From assembly GCA_028817905.1 (NCBI GenBank), contig JAPPOR010000984.1:1-43304 (forward strand): DNA of 43,304 bases, in the 5' to 3' direction. The position numbers and the translations under genes were made by a program. Source of the DNA: Myxococcales bacterium. GTDB taxonomy: Bacteria; Myxococcota_A; Polyangia; Polyangiales; JAFGIB01. The notes under the pieces are model-generated. The model searched no databases. It saw only the letters and a program-made list of their open reading frames with translations, and had not been told where the DNA came from. This document shows, one piece after another, positions 1 to 16,419 of this stretch (within the stretch, counting starts at the first letter, position 1; each line of letters opens with the position of its first letter).

Positions 1-77
1 AGGAGCAGCAGCGCTTCGCCATTCGCGAGGGTGGTCGCACCGTGGGCGCCGGCGTTGTCACCAAGATCATAGAGTAA
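1..77 (+). CDS. tuf: Elongation factor Tu, C-terminal end (partial)
   Basis: Only the last 24 codons and the TAA stop at 75-77 lie in the window. The frame reads ...RFAIREGGRTVGAGVVTKI.., the highly conserved end of EF-Tu domain 3. EF-Tu is the GTPase that brings aminoacyl-tRNA to the ribosome. Being followed at once by rpmG, trnW, secE and nusG is the standard order for a tuf copy in many bacteria. The rest of the gene, with its GTP-binding motifs, lies upstream of the window. Confidence 0.95.
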   Translation, partial: EQQRFAIREGGRTVGAGVVTKIIE

Positions 78-78
78 G

Positions 79-234
79 GTGGCCAACAGGCAGCGCGTCA
101 CTTTGGTCTGTGACGATTGTGGCGCTCGCAACTACCAGACAACGAAGTCCCCGGCACAAGCCTCGGAGCGGTTAACACTGAAGAAGTTTTGTTCGGTTTG
201 TAACAAGCACACTGTGCACAAGGAGTCGAAATAA
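79..234 (+). CDS. rpmG: 50S ribosomal protein L33
   Basis: This 51-codon gene starts at GTG 79, one base after the tuf stop, and ends at TAA 232-234. The protein reads MANRQRVTLVCDDCG... and carries two CxxC pairs (Cys11/Cys14 and Cys38/Cys41), so it is the zinc-binding (C+) form of L33. Length and the position between tuf and tRNA-Trp are typical. Its stop codon touches the first base of the tRNA, so cutting the tRNA 5' end would trim the rpmG mRNA exactly at its stop codon. Confidence 0.95.
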   Translation: MANRQRVTLVCDDCGARNYQTTKSPAQASERLTLKKFCSVCNKHTVHKESK

Positions 235-307
235 AGGCCAGTAGCTCAATTGGTAGAGCAGCGGATTCCAAATCCGCAGGTCGGGGGTTCGATTCCCTCC
301 TGGCCTG
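235..307 (+). tRNA. trnW: tRNA-Trp (anticodon CCA)
   Basis: A complete 73-base cloverleaf. The acceptor arms AGGCCAG (235-241) and CTGGCCT (300-306) pair perfectly, and the D arm has TAGCTCAATTGGTAGAGC. The anticodon stem GCGGA/TCCGC holds the loop TTCCAAA with CCA at 268-270, and the T arm has GGTTCGATTCC. The discriminator base is G, as expected for bacterial tRNA-Trp. The 3' CCA is not encoded (the sequence continues CTG), so it must be added after transcription. The tRNA is embedded in the tuf-rpmG-secE transcript. Confidence 0.97.
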
Positions 308-319
308 CTGAATTTCACA

Positions 320-775
320 ATGGCAAACGAAATGGCGAACGCGGAGACAAAGCTAGAGCCCTCCGCCCCTGCAGGTGAGGGTGGGGCTGAGGACAAGAGC
401 CAGCAGGCGCGGGCCCTGGGCCTGCTCCGGTGGGTGCAGATGGCCTACATGGTCATTGCTGTCCTGCTGCTCTGGGTCTCTGACAAGCTGATCACCCTGG
501 TGTGGTCCAAGTTTGCGGAGCCCGACTCCGCGCTTGTCACGCTGATTTCCGTTGCCGTGGGATTTGGCGTAGCCTTCCGTTTGTACAAGCACGAGAAGTT
601 CAATCGCGCGACCCATGAGGTGGTCGGTGAGCTCGCCAAGGTGACGTGGCCGTCCCGCCGCGAAACCCAGGTGTCCACGGTGGTCGTGATCATTACTTCG
701 ATGATAGCGGCTGCGATTCTTGGGGCGTTCGACGCGGTTTGGTCGACGATCACAGATCTCATTTACAAGGTCTAA
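320..775 (+). CDS. secE: Preprotein translocase subunit SecE
   Basis: SecE clamps the SecY channel in the cytoplasmic membrane. The 151-residue protein has a charged, low-complexity N-terminus, three likely membrane segments (about 37-56, 68-86 and 118-140) and the diagnostic amphipathic motif ELAKVTWPSRRET just before the last segment. The three-segment form resembles the E. coli type rather than the single-segment Gram-positive type. The ATG lies 12 bases after the tRNA-Trp 3' end and has no Shine-Dalgarno sequence; a second in-frame ATG at 332 also lacks one. nusG starts one base after the stop. Confidence 0.95.
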   Translation: MANEMANAETKLEPSAPAGEGGAEDKSQQARALGLLRWVQMAYMVIAVLLLWVSDKLITLVWSKFAEPDSALVTLISVAVGFGVAFRLYKHEKFNRATHEVVGELAKVTWPSRRETQVSTVVVIITSMIAAAILGAFDAVWSTITDLIYKV

Positions 776-776
776 C

Positions 777-1553
777 GTGTCCGACGAAAACAACGAAAGC
801 ACGACCGAGGCGAAGGATCCACCGCAGGGTGGGCATTCGGCCATGTCTGCTTCGGCGGCGTCCGTCGAGCAAGCGACACCGTCCGGGTCGGGTGGTGTCG
901 AGCGTCCCTCGTCCGAACAGGACGCAGACGCAGGAGATGCCGCTTCTGGCGCTCAGGAAGCGTCGGAAGGTGTCGCTCCGGATGAGGGCCGGCCGGACGT
1001 GGACGCTTCGGGTGCACCGACGGTGCCCCTGCGTTGGTACGTCGTGCAGGTGTATTCGGGCTACGAACAGAAGGTGAAGCTGTCTCTGCTCGAGCGCATC
1101 AAGCAGGCTCACATGGAGCGTCACTTCGGCACCATCCTGATCCCTACCGAAACGGTTCAGGAGAATGCGGGTGGTCGCAAACGCGTGTCTTCCAAGACGT
1201 TCTACCCCGGCTACATCTTTGTTGAGATGGCCCTCGACGATGAAGCGTGGCACGTCGTGCGGGACACGCCGAAGGTGACGGGCTTTGTTGGAGGCAGCCG
1301 ACCGCAGCCGGTTCCCCCGCCTGAGATCCAATCGGTAGTGCAGCAGGTGGAAGAGGGAGCCGCCAAGCCTCGGCCCCGTGTGATGTTCTCGGCGGGCGAC
1401 CACGTGCGCGTGAATGACGGGGCATTCGCCAACTTCACGGGCACCATTGAGGAGGTCAAGCCCGAGAAGCAAAAGGTCCGAGTACTGGTGTCGATTTTCG
1501 GCCGCGCGACGCCCGTGGAGCTGGACTACGGCCAAGTGGAGAAGACGGCGTAG
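777..1553 (+). CDS. nusG: Transcription termination/antitermination protein NusG
   Basis: NusG binds RNA polymerase and couples it to ribosomes or Rho. I start it at GTG 777, directly after the secE stop, giving 258 residues; ATG 843 is an alternative. The NGN domain begins at RWYVVQVYSGYEQKVK (about residue 86), and the C-terminal KOW domain contains GDHVRVNDGAF and GRATPVELDYGQVEK. The first 80 or so residues are an acidic Ser/Ala/Glu-rich low-complexity extension that ordinary NusG (about 180 residues) lacks. The neighbours secE and rplK are canonical. Confidence 0.95.
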   Translation: MSDENNESTTEAKDPPQGGHSAMSASAASVEQATPSGSGGVERPSSEQDADAGDAASGAQEASEGVAPDEGRPDVDASGAPTVPLRWYVVQVYSGYEQKVKLSLLERIKQAHMERHFGTILIPTETVQENAGGRKRVSSKTFYPGYIFVEMALDDEAWHVVRDTPKVTGFVGGSRPQPVPPPEIQSVVQQVEEGAAKPRPRVMFSAGDHVRVNDGAFANFTGTIEEVKPEKQKVRVLVSIFGRATPVELDYGQVEKTA

Positions 1554-1608
1554 GGCGCCGTCCAGATTCGACGGAGCCACCCTGCGTGCGCTCCGCTGGT
1601 GATGCGAG

Positions 1609-2049
1609 ATGAAGAAAGTCGTCGGTGAGATCAAGTTGCAGCTGGCAGCCGGACAGGCCAACCCGGCTCCGCCTGTGGGCCCAGCATTGGGTCAGCACGG
1701 CGTGAACATCATGCAGTTCTGCAAGGAGTTCAACGCGAGGTCGCAGGCCCAGGCGGGCATGATTGTACCGGTGGTGATCAGCGTCTATCAGGACCGCTCG
1801 TTCACCTTCGTGATGAAGACGCCACCGGCGTCCGTTCTGATCAAGAAGGAGCTGGGCCTTAAGATCGGTGGCAAGCCGGGTTCGGGCTCACCGCGTCCGC
1901 ACAAGGACAAGATCGGCAAGCTTACCCAAGCGCAGCTCCGCTCCATCGCCGAAACGAAGATGCAGGACACCAATGCCGCGTCCATCGAAGCATGCATGGC
2001 GAGCATTGCTGGTACGGCGCGCTCCATGGGTGTCGAGATCGCGGACTGA
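1609..2049 (+). CDS. rplK: 50S ribosomal protein L11
   Basis: L11 (146 residues) forms the base of the ribosomal stalk on 23S rRNA domain II, where thiostrepton binds. The protein opens with [20 protein letters not shown] and contains [19 protein letters not shown], the proline-rich conserved block; the C-terminal RNA-binding domain carries [16 protein letters not shown]. Length matches the family. It follows nusG by 55 bases and precedes rplA, the usual L11-operon pairing. Confidence 0.97.
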   Translation: MKKVVGEIKLQLAAGQANPAPPVGPALGQHGVNIMQFCKEFNARSQAQAGMIVPVVISVYQDRSFTFVMKTPPASVLIKKELGLKIGGKPGSGSPRPHKDKIGKLTQAQLRSIAETKMQDTNAASIEACMASIAGTARSMGVEIAD

Positions 2050-2121
2050 GCCTGGCGACGCCACGCTGTTGGTTTCATCGGTGGGAGGCCCTGGGCCGCA
2101 TGCACCACCTTGGAGGAGATA

Positions 2122-2823
2122 GTGGAAACCGGACGTAGACGAACAGAAGCGGCCAGCAAGGTGGACCGTGGACGTCGCTACTCTCTCGACGAGGCATGTG
2201 GATTGGTCGCGCAAGCCAGTTTTGCGCGCTTCGAAGAGAGCGTCGACATCGCGGTTCGCTTGGGCGTGAACCCTCGCCACGCGGATCAGATGGTCCGAGG
2301 TGCCATCGTGCTGCCGCACGGCACCGGCAAGGAGAAGCGTGTCTTGGTGTTCGCCAAGGGTGACAAAGCCAAGGCGGCGGAAGAGGCTGGCGCTGACCTT
2401 GTTGGGGCCGACGACCTGGTCAAGAAGGTCCAGGAGGGCTTCTTGGACTTCGATACGGTAGTTGCGACCCCGGACATGATGGGACAGGTGGGACGTCTCG
2501 GCAGGATCCTCGGCCCTCGGGGTTTAATGCCAAATCCCAAGGTGGGGACCGTTACGATGGATGTCGAGAAGGCCGTCAAGGAAGCCAAGGCGGGCAAGAT
2601 CGAGTTTCGCGTCGAAAAGGCCGGGATCGTGCACGCGCCGGTGGGCAAGCGCTCATTCGAGCCGCGCAAGCTGGCGGACAACGCCCGGGCCTTGCTGGGT
2701 GCCCTGGTGAAGGCCAAACCGGCCGCTGCCAAGGGCACATATCTTAGAAGCATCACGGTGAGTTCGACCATGGGCCCGGGGATTCGCATTGACCCGAGTA
2801 CGGTCGACACAGTGGAGGCATGA
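2122..2823 (+). CDS. rplA: 50S ribosomal protein L1
   Basis: L1 forms the mobile L1 stalk at the E site, and in many bacteria represses its own operon. I start at GTG 2122 because GGAGG lies at 2112-2116, five bases upstream; this gives 233 residues, close to E. coli L1 (234). Conserved blocks include [36 protein letters not shown] and an end reading [13 protein letters not shown]. The stop overlaps an ATG of the rplJ frame, so rplJ is probably translationally coupled and has no separate leader. Confidence 0.96.
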   Translation: METGRRRTEAASKVDRGRRYSLDEACGLVAQASFARFEESVDIAVRLGVNPRHADQMVRGAIVLPHGTGKEKRVLVFAKGDKAKAAEEAGADLVGADDLVKKVQEGFLDFDTVVATPDMMGQVGRLGRILGPRGLMPNPKVGTVTMDVEKAVKEAKAGKIEFRVEKAGIVHAPVGKRSFEPRKLADNARALLGALVKAKPAAAKGTYLRSITVSSTMGPGIRIDPSTVDTVEA

Positions 2824-2825
2824 TC

Positions 2826-3374
2826 ATGAGCGTCACACACGCTGGAAAGGGCGAGCAGATCGAGGCCCTTCGCGACCGCTTCTCACGCGCTACCTCGGCG
2901 GTATTGCTCAACTTCCGTGGTCTCGACGTGAAGAATGTCACGGAGCTTCGCAACAAGTTCCGAGCCGCTGGCGTCGACTACAAGGTAGTCAAGAACACGC
3001 TGGTCAAGCTTGCAGTGCAGGACACCCCACTCGACAGCGACGATTTCAGCGCACAGCTCATCGGGGAAACCGCGATTGCTTTCAGCTACGAGGACCCCTC
3101 GGCGGCGGCTAAGATCGTCAAGGAGTTCCGTTCCAGTGATGTCCTTGCGGACAAGCTCCGGGTCAAGTGCGGCGTTCTGGAGAACGAGTTCATGGCGGGT
3201 CCTCGGGTCGAGACCGAGCTCGCAACGATGCCCGGCAAGGACGAGGTGCGAGCGATGTTGCTTGCACAGCTGATGGCTCCGGCGCAGAACTTGGTACGTC
3301 AGCTGCAAGCCTCGGGCCAAAACCTAGCGTTCGCCCTCGATGCGCGGCAGCGGCAGCTCGCAGGAGACGAGTGA
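2826..3374 (+). CDS. rplJ: 50S ribosomal protein L10
   Basis: L10 anchors the L12 dimers of the ribosomal stalk. An ATG at 2820 overlaps the rplA stop, but ATG 2826 is better placed, seven bases after GGAGG at 2814-2818; it gives 182 residues. The N-terminal RNA-binding domain contains [16 protein letters not shown] and [11 protein letters not shown], and the C-terminal helix that binds L12 follows from about residue 135. Because the gene abuts rplA, an E. coli-like L10-binding leader cannot sit directly upstream of it. Confidence 0.95.
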   Translation: MSVTHAGKGEQIEALRDRFSRATSAVLLNFRGLDVKNVTELRNKFRAAGVDYKVVKNTLVKLAVQDTPLDSDDFSAQLIGETAIAFSYEDPSAAAKIVKEFRSSDVLADKLRVKCGVLENEFMAGPRVETELATMPGKDEVRAMLLAQLMAPAQNLVRQLQASGQNLAFALDARQRQLAGDE

Positions 3375-3483
3375 GCTGGTGTCTACGCAACCCATCCTAT
3401 TTATTCGAGAAATTGAAAGCAAGTAGTAACCCCATTTTAGGACTTTTGCTGCGCGGCAGCTCAGATTGGTGGAGAACGTTTCG
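3375..3483 (+). other. rplJ-rplL spacer with AT-rich block and small hairpin
   Basis: This 109-base gap is long for the otherwise compact cluster and includes an AT-rich block (about 3400-3440). A TTGAAA at 3413-3418 resembles a -35 box, but the hexamer 17 bases further on (TTTAGG) is a poor -10. A perfect 5-bp stem with a 3-base loop (GCTGC GCG GCAGC) lies at 3448-3460. The rplL ribosome-binding site GGAG is at 3471-3474. An internal promoter or an RNA element raising rplL expression is possible but unproven. Confidence 0.35.
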
Positions 3484-3867
3484 ATGGCAAACATGACGCA
3501 GGAACAGATGGTCGAAGAGCTCAGCTCCTGGACGGTGGCTGAGGTGGCGGGGCTGGTAAAAGCCCTCGAAGAGAGTTGGGGCGTCTCCGCAGCTCCGGTC
3601 GCGGTTGCCGGCGTCGGAGGCCCTGCCGCCGCGGACGCCGCTCCCGAAGAGGAGCAGACGGAGTTCACGGTCGAGCTCGCGTCCGCGGGTGACAAGAAGA
3701 TCCAGGTTATCAAGGCGGTCCGCGAGATTACGTCGCTAGGCCTTGCCGACGCGAAGAAGTTGGTTGAGGATGCTCCCAAGGCAGTCAAGGAAGGGGTTTC
3801 GAAGGAAGAGGCCGAGGAGTACAAGAAGAAGCTCGAAGAAGCGGGCGCCTCGGTCACGCTCAAGTAG
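3484..3867 (+). CDS. rplL: 50S ribosomal protein L7/L12
   Basis: L12 is the multicopy stalk protein that recruits translational GTPases. ATG 3484 lies nine bases after GGAG (3471-3474) and gives 127 residues; an upstream TTG in frame is less likely. The N-terminal dimerisation domain is followed by an Ala/Gly/Pro/Val-rich hinge (about 40-60). The C-terminal domain has [17 protein letters not shown] and [20 protein letters not shown], the factor-binding surface. A large hairpin-rich spacer follows before rpoB. Confidence 0.97.
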   Translation: MANMTQEQMVEELSSWTVAEVAGLVKALEESWGVSAAPVAVAGVGGPAAADAAPEEEQTEFTVELASAGDKKIQVIKAVREITSLGLADAKKLVEDAPKAVKEGVSKEEAEEYKKKLEEAGASVTLK

Positions 3868-4104
3868 TGGCCGCTACCTACGCAACATCGATACACTTCC
3901 AATCCGTACTGCGGTCATCGAAACGTGGTGACGGGCGGCGACGCCCCGATCCGCGTTTCGTGCGTTGTTAAAACTATCGCGCAAACGCGCGAACTCAGGC
4001 GAAACCAAGCTGATCCCTAAAACACCCTGGCGCCGAATTGGCGGGCAAGCGGGAGCCCGTGTTCGGCGGCACAACCCCAGGCGCAAATCCAGGAGCCCAT
4101 AGGC
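3868..4104 (+). promoter_or_regulatory. Structured rplL-rpoB intercistronic spacer
   Basis: This 237-base spacer has several perfect or near-perfect inverted repeats: a small hairpin over the rplL stop (3864-3877), a large stem-loop (3919-3960, listed separately), TCGCGC AAAC GCGCGA at 3977-3992, and CGGGC/GCCCG with an 8-base loop at 4042-4059. In E. coli the equivalent spacer holds an attenuator and an RNase III site that lower rpoBC relative to ribosomal protein genes; the same role here is inferred from position and structure. No U-tract follows any of these stems. AGGAG at 4091-4095 serves rpoB. Confidence 0.55.
3919..3960 (+). promoter_or_regulatory. Large RNA stem-loop with tandem G.A step and GNRA loop
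   Basis: The lower stem pairs 3919-3928 with 3951-3960 (10 pairs, nine Watson-Crick and one G.U). A symmetrical 4x4 internal loop (TGAC opposite CGAT) contains a potential tandem sheared G.A/A.G step. The upper stem GGGCG/CGCCC (3933-3937/3942-3946) is closed by the tetraloop GCGA, a GNRA loop. Such order is unlikely by chance and suggests a processing, attenuation or protein-binding site between rplL and rpoB. Confidence 0.55.
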
Positions 4105-8250
<4,146 letters not shown>

Positions 8251-8253
8251 GCC

Positions 8254-12432
<4,179 letters not shown>

Positions 12433-13707
12433 CTAGTGGTCGATCGGCTTGAAGTGCGGGACGACTTTGCCGTCCTCCCGCATGGTCGGCTGGCCAATCA
12501 CAAGGCCCTTCAGATGCAGTAACGGGTCAAGCACTTCGGTTCTCGTGCGAAATTCCAGGTGTAGATGGGGTGCGGACTGCTTGATGCCCGAGCGGCCCAC
12601 TGTGCCGATCAGGTGGCCGCCGGCGACCGTTTCGCCCTGCTTCACGAAGACCCGATCGAGGTGCATGTAGCATGTCCGCAGACCAGTGTCCTTCATGCCG
12701 CCGTGGGCGATGCACACGTATCGCCCTCCGCTCCCCATCGCATCCCGTGGGTAGGTGTTTGTATCCCCGGTGGGAAGGATCAGGTTGTTCTGATGACCGG
12801 GGAGGTCGACGCCAGAGAACACCACGCGTCCTTTCGAAACTGACCGGACGGGTTCGCCCATGTCGGACTCGATGTCGATGCCCTTGTGGGTGCGTTCTCC
12901 CCCTTCGCGTTCGCTGCCCAGCCCACTGCTGATCACGCGCGGTGCACCGTCTAGAGGCGAGTGTAGCGCCAGCCCGAGCCCGAAGCCGTAAATGGGTCCC
13001 GGGCCCACGTGCGAGCCGTAGTATTCGAGCAGGCGTCGGCGGTCGCCGAGGATGCGATCCTCCTGACGTGCGCTTTCGACCTGGTCACCCCAAACCCAGT
13101 GCGAGACATGGTGTCGATGGGCTTCCTGGGGCACGAAGGCGTGAACCGCCTTGGCCTGGTCGCGCCAGGCGCGCAGCAGCCCGGCTGTCAGGTAGAGGTG
13201 AGACTCGGCACCCTTGATGTTGGCGCGCGTGAAGCGAAACCGCGGGAACGGGAGCACCTTCTGCGACAGGCGGCCGTCCTGCAGAGTTCGATAGAGATAC
13301 GCCTGCCCCTTGAAGTCCTTCGCGTACAGGTCCGGAACAAGTTGGGTCAGCCCCACGCCGCCGAAGCGCTCGACTCCGTTCAAGCAGCGGCTCTGGCGGT
13401 GGATCATGGCGCCGATGAGGAACGGGTCGACGTCAAACTCCCTTGCGGCAACAAGAGTCCAACGTGCGTATTGCTGTCCAAGCCTCTCAGGTAGCTTTTC
13501 GCACAGCTCGAGCAATGCCCTGGCGAAGCGCTTGGGGTAGACCACCCCGGGTGACTCCGGTTCGGCTGGCCAGTCGGCGATGTCTACTCGGGCCGCCGCG
13601 ATATCGTTTCGTGAAAGACCTGCCCGTTTGCGTACTTCCCACGGCGAACCGGCCGCGGCCATGCAGAGCACGCTCAGAAGCACCAGTAGCTTCACGCCCA
13701 CGCGCAT
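12433..13707 (-). CDS. Secreted M23 (LytM) peptidase with degenerate lytic-transglycosylase-like domain
   Basis: The 424-residue protein has a Sec signal peptide (about 1-20). A region at about 80-135 resembles a soluble lytic transglycosylase (VDPFLIGAMIHRQSRC, then GVGLTQLVP), but the catalytic Glu of the usual ES motif is Gln105. The C-terminal M23 metallopeptidase has zinc ligands His274 and Asp278 (HKGID) and His381/His383 (HLHLEF), with an insertion between them. It probably cleaves peptide cross-links in peptidoglycan while the N-terminal domain only binds glycan; that division is inference. The start ATG 13707 has a weak ribosome-binding site. rnr lies 238 bases upstream on the same strand. 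Confidence 0.85.
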   Translation of the reverse strand: MRVGVKLLVLLSVLCMAAAGSPWEVRKRAGLSRNDIAAARVDIADWPAEPESPGVVYPKRFARALLELCEKLPERLGQQYARWTLVAAREFDVDPFLIGAMIHRQSRCLNGVERFGGVGLTQLVPDLYAKDFKGQAYLYRTLQDGRLSQKVLPFPRFRFTRANIKGAESHLYLTAGLLRAWRDQAKAVHAFVPQEAHRHHVSHWVWGDQVESARQEDRILGDRRRLLEYYGSHVGPGPIYGFGLGLALHSPLDGAPRVISSGLGSEREGGERTHKGIDIESDMGEPVRSVSKGRVVFSGVDLPGHQNNLILPTGDTNTYPRDAMGSGGRYVCIAHGGMKDTGLRTCYMHLDRVFVKQGETVAGGHLIGTVGRSGIKQSAPHLHLEFRTRTEVLDPLLHLKGLVIGQPTMREDGKVVPHFKPIDH

Positions 13708-13945
13708 CTTGAAACAATGCCACCGCGTGCGAACCTGTCAAGTCGGAGCCCGACGCTTGAGTTCAGCACGTCGAGCCCATTCCCGGCGGTCGCGAAAGCT
13801 CTGAGGAGTCGCGCAGTTGTGTGACTTCTCCGCGTAGAGACAGCCTGGGTGTGCCAGCCAAAGGGCGCCTTCGCCGCGACGGGAGAAAGGGCGCGTGCCC
13901 TGTCCCGGCCGGGATTAGCACGACTTGATCACATCCGACGTGCGC
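13708..13945. other. Spacer between rnr and the M23 peptidase gene
   Basis: No credible gene was seen in these 238 bases. Two self-complementary stretches occur close to the rnr end: AGGGC GCGT GCCCT (13888-13901) and the palindrome CCCGGCCGGG (13904-13913). They lie just downstream of rnr on the minus strand and could protect or end the rnr transcript, but no U-tract follows. The remainder should contain the 5' leader of the peptidase gene. Confidence 0.4.
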
Positions 13946-16336
13946 CTAGCGCGCGAGACCTCGCTTCTGCCTTCGCTTGCGTTCCTTGCTCTTGCGAGCT
14001 CGGTCCCGGTCATGTTGCTTCGCGTACTTACGGCTTCGTGCCCGGCGAACCCGCTTGCTCTCTTGGGGCGGCGACGCCCGTGCGGGCAGGGGCCCGGATT
14101 CGCGTGATTCGGCGGTTCCGGCAAGGACGGGTACGGCTGCGATGCGGCGCTGGGCCAGGGATACTTCTTCGATGCGAACACGAATTCGGTCGCCGAGCGC
14201 AAAGCGGCGGCCCGTGTTGAGCCCGGACAATCGGATCCCGAACGCGTCCATCTCCCACCGGTCGGGGGGCAGTGATGCCAGACGGCAGAGCACGTCGACG
14301 AATGGCGCATCGATGGAAGCATAGACGCCGTGCTCGGCGATTCCGCTGACGGTAGCGGGAAACTCTTCGCCAACGCGATCCTGCATCAGCATGGCGCGGT
14401 AGAGGTCGACGATCTCGCGCTCGATGGACATGGCCCGGCGCTCTAGCTGGCTGCTGGTCTGAGCCTGTTCAGCGAGGCGCTCGGCTAGGCCTTCGGTGTC
14501 GATCCGCTCGTGACGCGCGAGTCTGCGGACAATACGGTGGACGGCCAGGTCGGGGTAGCGTCGGATCGGCGACGTGAAGTGCAGGTAGTTCTTCGCAGCC
14601 AGACCGAAGTGGCCCTGGTTATGGGTATCGTAGACGGCTTGCTGCATCGCGCGCAGCAGTAGGTAGTTCAGGGTACCTGCGTGGGGGCTCTTCGCGACCT
14701 TGGCCAAAAAGCGGGACAACTTGTTGGGCTGCTGGGCATCTTCGGCGTCGAGCTCAAAGCCCAAAGAGGTTGCGAGCTGGGAGAATGTCTCGAGCCGATC
14801 CGGGTCGGGAGGCGCGTGCACGCGATAGATCGTCGGTAGCTTGCGCCGGGTCATCTCGGTTGCGACGACCTCGTTGGCAAGCAGCGCAAGCTCTTCGATC
14901 ATGCCGTAGGCTTGGCGAATCCCGGCGTCCTGGCGGGACCGAAAGACGTCCAAAGGGCGCCCTGTCTCGTCTTCCAGCCGTACCCTCGCCTCCGGCAGGT
15001 CGAACTCGAGCGAGCCGCGCTTTCGCCGCCTCGTATGCAGGACTTTGGCCACGTTCATCAAGGTCTGCAGGAGCGAAAGGCGGGATGATGCACCGGCCTG
15101 CTTCGGTCCCTGGTCGGTGAGCTCCAGGGCGCGGGCCACGCCGGCGTAGGTCAAGCGGGCGCGGGAGCGCACCACCGCTTCCAGTAGTTTCACGTCTCGG
15201 ATTGCGCCCTGCGGCCCGAGGGTGACGTCAACGGCGAGCGCCAGCCGGTCTCGGTTCGGGACCAGCGAAGCCAGGTTCGAAGAGATCTCCTCGGGCAGCA
15301 TGGGGATCGCGCGTGAGGGCAGATAAATCGTGCAGCCTCTCGCGAGGGCTTCGGCGTCGAGAGCACTTCCGGCCTTGACGTAGTGTGAGACGTCTGCGAT
15401 CGCAACGATCACGCGATAGCCTCCGGCTGGGAGCGCTTGCGCCCACACAGCATCGTCGTGGTCCTTCGCGTCCTCCGGATCGATCGTGACCAGGTCGAGC
15501 TGCCTCAGGTCTACCCGTCCGTGCTTGTCTCGGGCGGGTACCGCGGTGGGCAGAGCCTGGGCTTCTTTGAGAGCACCATCCGAGAACTCTTCGAGGGCGC
15601 CTTCTCGCAGAAGGATACGTCGTGTTTCGAAGGCGACGAACTCGCGGGCTTCGAACAGCTCGACGAGCTCAGCTTCGATCAGGTCGTTGATGTGCTCCGG
15701 GTAGTGCACGATCCTTGCGATGACGCCCTGACCGGTCTTGGCACCAGGCGGTAGTTTTCCGCTTACGTGGACCGGATAGTGTATGCGCTCGTCGTCTGCT
15801 TCGATGAATGCTCCCGAACCCGTGATGTGGAGTTGGCCTCCGACGTATTCGGTACCCCGCTTGACCACCTTCTGGACCTGCCCATCCAGACCCTTGGGCC
15901 CCGTCCGTACCTTGACTAGGACCCGGTCGCCATGCATGGCGGTCGCAAGCGCGGTTGCTGGCACGAATACGTCCGGTCCGGGTTCGATCGTCGAGACAAA
16001 GCCGAAGCCCCGGGCGTTGATTACGAGCACGCCCGTTCGGGTCTGTCCGCCATGACGGGTGCGACGCTCGCCGCGCTTGCGCGTTGGGGAAGTCGGGGCG
16101 GCGCCCTGTCCGGCGCGTGGGGCCCCGGTTTTCCGGACACGAAAGCGACCCCCCGGAAGCTGGGCCAGTACGCCCTGCTCCGCCATGGACTCCAGAAGCT
16201 GGAACAACACTGCGTGCTCTTCTCGGTCCATTCCAAGGCGGGAACGCAACTCACCGACATGCATGGCGCGGGACTTGAAACGCGCCAGCGTCGCCATGAC
16301 CCGTTTCCGCAGCTCTTCAGCCTGCTCGGGATTCAT
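13946..16336 (-). CDS. rnr: Ribonuclease R (RNB-family 3'-5' exoribonuclease)
   Basis: This 796-residue enzyme degrades structured RNA processively from the 3' end. It has an N-terminal helix-turn-helix-like region (about 1-60), cold-shock domains containing ARGFGFVSTIEPGPDVFVP (about 108-126), and the RNB catalytic domain. The metal-binding motif is TIDPEDAKDHDD, with Asp286, Asp292, Asp294 and Asp295 positioned as in E. coli RNase R. FTSPIRRYPDL is also present, followed by an S1 domain and a very basic Lys/Arg-rich tail. Domain order and tail favour RNase R over RNase II. The large lipoprotein gene ends 83 bases upstream. Confidence 0.94.
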   Translation of the reverse strand: MNPEQAEELRKRVMATLARFKSRAMHVGELRSRLGMDREEHAVLFQLLESMAEQGVLAQLPGGRFRVRKTGAPRAGQGAAPTSPTRKRGERRTRHGGQTRTGVLVINARGFGFVSTIEPGPDVFVPATALATAMHGDRVLVKVRTGPKGLDGQVQKVVKRGTEYVGGQLHITGSGAFIEADDERIHYPVHVSGKLPPGAKTGQGVIARIVHYPEHINDLIEAELVELFEAREFVAFETRRILLREGALEEFSDGALKEAQALPTAVPARDKHGRVDLRQLDLVTIDPEDAKDHDDAVWAQALPAGGYRVIVAIADVSHYVKAGSALDAEALARGCTIYLPSRAIPMLPEEISSNLASLVPNRDRLALAVDVTLGPQGAIRDVKLLEAVVRSRARLTYAGVARALELTDQGPKQAGASSRLSLLQTLMNVAKVLHTRRRKRGSLEFDLPEARVRLEDETGRPLDVFRSRQDAGIRQAYGMIEELALLANEVVATEMTRRKLPTIYRVHAPPDPDRLETFSQLATSLGFELDAEDAQQPNKLSRFLAKVAKSPHAGTLNYLLLRAMQQAVYDTHNQGHFGLAAKNYLHFTSPIRRYPDLAVHRIVRRLARHERIDTEGLAERLAEQAQTSSQLERRAMSIEREIVDLYRAMLMQDRVGEEFPATVSGIAEHGVYASIDAPFVDVLCRLASLPPDRWEMDAFGIRLSGLNTGRRFALGDRIRVRIEEVSLAQRRIAAVPVLAGTAESRESGPLPARASPPQESKRVRRARSRKYAKQHDRDRARKSKERKRRQKRGLAR

Positions 16337-16419
16337 CGGGCTGCCTTGAGTATAGCCGAGGCCACGCGTGCGCGAGGGATATCGCCATCGTAACCGTCGA
16401 GGGGGTGTGCTTTGTTGCC

